Source of the DNA: Fratercula arctica
Lineage: Eukaryota > Chordata > Aves > Charadriiformes > Alcidae
DNA: 64,000 bases
Direction of reading: 5' to 3'
NCBI GenBank assembly: GCA_947846985.1
Contig: CANTUZ010000006.1
Location: forward strand, 44,623,707-44,687,706
Made by a program: the position numbers and the translations under genes. Position 1 is the stretch's first letter. Each line of letters starts with the position of its first letter. Shown one piece after another: positions 61,340 through 64,000 of the stretch. Below the pieces are notes generated by a model. That model was not told the origin of the DNA. It ran no database searches and worked only from the letters and a program-made list of their open reading frames with translations.

Positions 61340-61490
61340 GTTTCCTTGAAGTCAATGAGAGCTTTAATGTTTACCCTTCAGTGGGGCCCAGATTTCACCC
61401 TGTAAATTGCTGAGGCAGAGTCTGGTGTAAAGCCTATTGAAGTCGATGGAATTTCTTCCACTGATTTTAATGGTCTTGCCTCAGGCCCAT
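61340..61490. repeat. Old amniote inverted-repeat element
   Basis: The words TTGAAGTCAATGAGAG, CAGTGGGGCCCAGATTTCAC, ATTGAAGTCGATGGAATT, CCACTGATTTTAATGG and CAGGCCCATAATG occur in order. They form partly self-complementary arms around TTGAAGTCRATGG / CCAYTGAYTTYAATGG. This combination matches short inverted-repeat elements found widely in bird, turtle and crocodilian genomes. It is the longest copy in the window. Confidence 0.55.
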
Positions 61491-61494
61491 AATG

Positions 61495-64000
61495 GACATG
61501 ATGTGAATATTACATGCAGCGTTGACTCACAATGCTGAGCTCTCGTTTTCTTACTTTTAAACAATAAAATACAGTTTGTTAGCAACAAGAAGACAGATGT
61601 CTTCTGGGCTCTTGTGAGTCCTCTGACTCTGCCTTCAGAGGAATCCAAGGGTGCTATATTTCACTGGTTTAAGTTTAACCCCAAAAACTTATTGGTAGGT
61701 GCCACCTCGTAGAATAAGCTTGCATTTCAGCCGTCCTGATTTCGCATAAGACAAACAGAAAATAGAAAAATGTTTTCCTAAATTAAAGGCACTAAATCTT
61801 AATTGGGAGAAAAAGCGTTGGACACAAATCTCTTGAATTAAAATAACTGCCTCTTTGGATGGGCGAAACAGAGCATGGAGTAAATCTCCTCAAATAAAAT
61901 ACCAGCACTCTGGAGGATTAGTTGCATGCTCTATTTCCTTCTTACAAATGTGCCGTGGAGTGATGGGCAATCACCCTTATTCTGCTTTACTGAAGGTGTG
62001 CTATCTGTGTGATGCAGATACAGCCAATCGTCATAAACTTGTTGAACTAGGGGCTTTGAAATTGTAGTTGCTTATTAAAGATTACAAAGTGATCAGAAGG
62101 TGGAAAACAATATTTTTTTTCATTGAACCAAAAGCAACCATGCACTAGACCAAAATGTGATGTATTAATTAATTTGGAACCCCTCTTGTAAACCAGCTAC
62201 ACACTGTGTAGCTAAAATTTTTGCATCTTGTTTTATTTACTGATTGGGAACAGGTCTGCTGAGAGAACAGGCTGTCACTACAGCTTCCGAGAAAGGAGCT
62301 TTATTAACCCTGCAGGGATGCGTAGATTACTTCTCACTGCATACCTGCTCTGATATACTGAGGTAAAAACATGTGCCTGATTTACTTCCTTCCTCTCCCT
62401 CCCATTCCCTCTTCTTTGCCCACCATCCGAAGCCTTTCCATCTGCACCCAAGATGATTAGTGTTTCAGCAGCTCTCTTGCTAACTTTGCCACCTGCAATG
62501 CAGATAGGAGTGCAGAACATGAGAATGTATATTATTTCAGACTGAAAAATATGCGTGCCCTGTGTGTTGCTTTTGATGGATTATTTGCTGTAAAGTTGGC
62601 TCATAAAGACTTATATCAGACATAAATGCAAGAAAGACAAAACCAACAACCTGGGCGAGGAGTGTGTCTTCAAAAGGTGGTCTCTCTTATAGTCACAAAA
62701 AGGTTTTGGGGTTTCTTTGTGCCAAGGTTTTTGCCAAAACTGAGGTGAGCAAAAGATACTGGCCTGCTTGGCAGAGGGGTGCAGAAGGCTTGGAGGTAGG
62801 TAGAAGTAAGCCAAGACTAACTTGGTCCCTGAGACAGTAAGAAATGTCGATTGTTGCATGTCTGCTTTGAGACCCAAAGAAAAACAACCTGAACATTGAG
62901 CTCTTGGTTGGTATAAATCTGTCCAAGTCATGTAAACCTTGGAAAAAATGTCCTATTATTTGTAGGAGATACTCTGCCACAGTTTAAATTACTCTTCCCC
63001 TCCCCTTGAAGAAAACCTGACATAGATGCAACCAGCCTTTCTGCTGTGCTAGAGGATGGGGGTGACCAATGGCTTTAGCTCAGATACTCAGAGTGGGCAG
63101 TGTTATAATGAAAAGTTGGGCAAAACACTTAGGGAACATGACAGGGCAGTGAGAGTGTACTCTGTGCTGCTTTAATGCCCATGAACATTGTCCCTATAGC
63201 CTGAGTATTGACCCCTCATGCACGTAATATTTATTCCCAAATCACAAAGGATATCAACATGGAATAAAAGTGAAGCTCTTCTCAGCAGCTTGAGGATTAA
63301 GAAATAACATTATGGCAGGGTCTTGTAAATATCTTGTAACCACCTATTCTGAGTCAGGAATTCAGGTTAGTGTTTATGCTTAAAACTATTCCAAATATTG
63401 TTTAGGTAAGGTCTGAAACTTCAGGTTAAGACACGGTACATTTGCTGACCTGTATTGTAGAACACGTACTGATGTTCTTTACTGGCTGCATGATTATGAC
63501 TTACATTTCATTGTTTGCAGTTAGCTAATATTAAAAATACTTCTTCTGTCCTCCCTTTCATGCTGTTAGAGTCAGGCTGGGGCTTGTTGTTTTGCAAAAG
63601 TACAAGCAGAATTCAACAGTTGAGAGAAGGGACGTAAATAGATGTTTTTATCTCTGTGTAGGCAAATATACTTTAAAATAATTCCAATTAAATTCTAAGA
63701 TAGTAAAATTCCAAGTAAAAGGCTGATTTCCACTGAAAGAACAATTCTGGATAGCCATATCAGCAGTGGTGATTTCTGAGTATGAACTGGGCTCTGGTGT
63801 GCAACCTGTGCCTCCATCTCCAAGGGTGAAGGAGTACAGAGGGTCTGTTACAAGGAGAATACATTGCAAGGGGAATACATCTGTTCTACTAAGTAGAGAG
63901 TAGCTAAGAGAGCTGTTTCACCTACCCCTGCCCATTCCTGGTCACAAAGCAGCAATTGCCACAAGTAACCCTGGCCATGTCCAAGTCCTACCACTGGCTC
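61495..64000. other. Unique non-coding sequence to the window end
   Basis: No supportable exon or repeat. Open frames are at most 106 codons with no recognised family. Confidence 0.55.

Noticed and set aside
1..64000. CRISPR array, prophage, operon or other prokaryotic system
   Set aside because: No regularly spaced direct repeats, no dense coding, and clear avian retroelements. The window is eukaryotic.

Overview
This window reads as non-coding DNA from a bird nuclear genome, most likely a large intron or an intergenic desert. The main evidence is two CR1 LINE 3' ends of the avian type. They carry the characteristic 3' body, a 'GGTCCCTTCCA' block and ATTCTGTG/ATTCTATG octamer tails. Supporting evidence is low repeat density, an AT-rich background, long poly-T and poly-A tracts, one solo LTR of an endogenous retrovirus, and worn fragments of old amniote repeats. 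Nothing looks prokaryotic: there are no operons, ribosome-binding sites or tightly packed ORFs. I could not support any protein-coding exon, tRNA, rRNA or CRISPR array. The open frames (all under 150 codons) are hydrophobic or low-complexity chance frames, or lie inside repeats.

Layout. 1-9.1 kb: unique AT-rich sequence with a GGCTGGCCAGC palindrome cluster (3.8 kb), a compact hairpin (7.27 kb) and homopolymer tracts. 9.2-9.83 kb: two same-orientation CR1 3' ends in series. 9.83-39.6 kb: mostly unique sequence. It holds stretches that look like conserved regulatory DNA by motif content (12.6, 18.0, 24.4 and 33.4 kb) and three TTTGATCA sites spaced exactly 18 bp apart (29.0 kb). It also holds a 26-bp hairpin (23.9 kb) and old short-repeat fragments (13.26 and 31.07 kb). 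39.606-40.744 kb: a solo LTR of about 1.14 kb with a 6-bp target-site duplication, CCAAT and TATA-like boxes and AATAAA, and no viral internal region. 40.75-53.36 kb: unique sequence, with a homeodomain/octamer-rich stretch at 42.1-42.8 kb and another short-repeat fragment at 42.95 kb. 53.36-53.77 kb: a minus-strand CR1. 53.8-64 kb: unique sequence with a CpG-bearing GC-rich pocket (56.46-56.86 kb) and relics of an L3-type LINE tail (57.2 kb), a tRNA-derived SINE (58.28 kb) and an inverted-repeat element (61.34 kb).

No genes here can be shown to work together. If the window has a function, it is probably cis-regulatory. The best leads are the phased TCF/LEF-type triplet at 29.0 kb, the forkhead/homeodomain cluster at 33.45-33.7 kb and the LTR promoter at 40.0-40.15 kb. 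Conservation, chromatin and RNA data would be needed to establish any of these. I found no convincing previously undescribed system.
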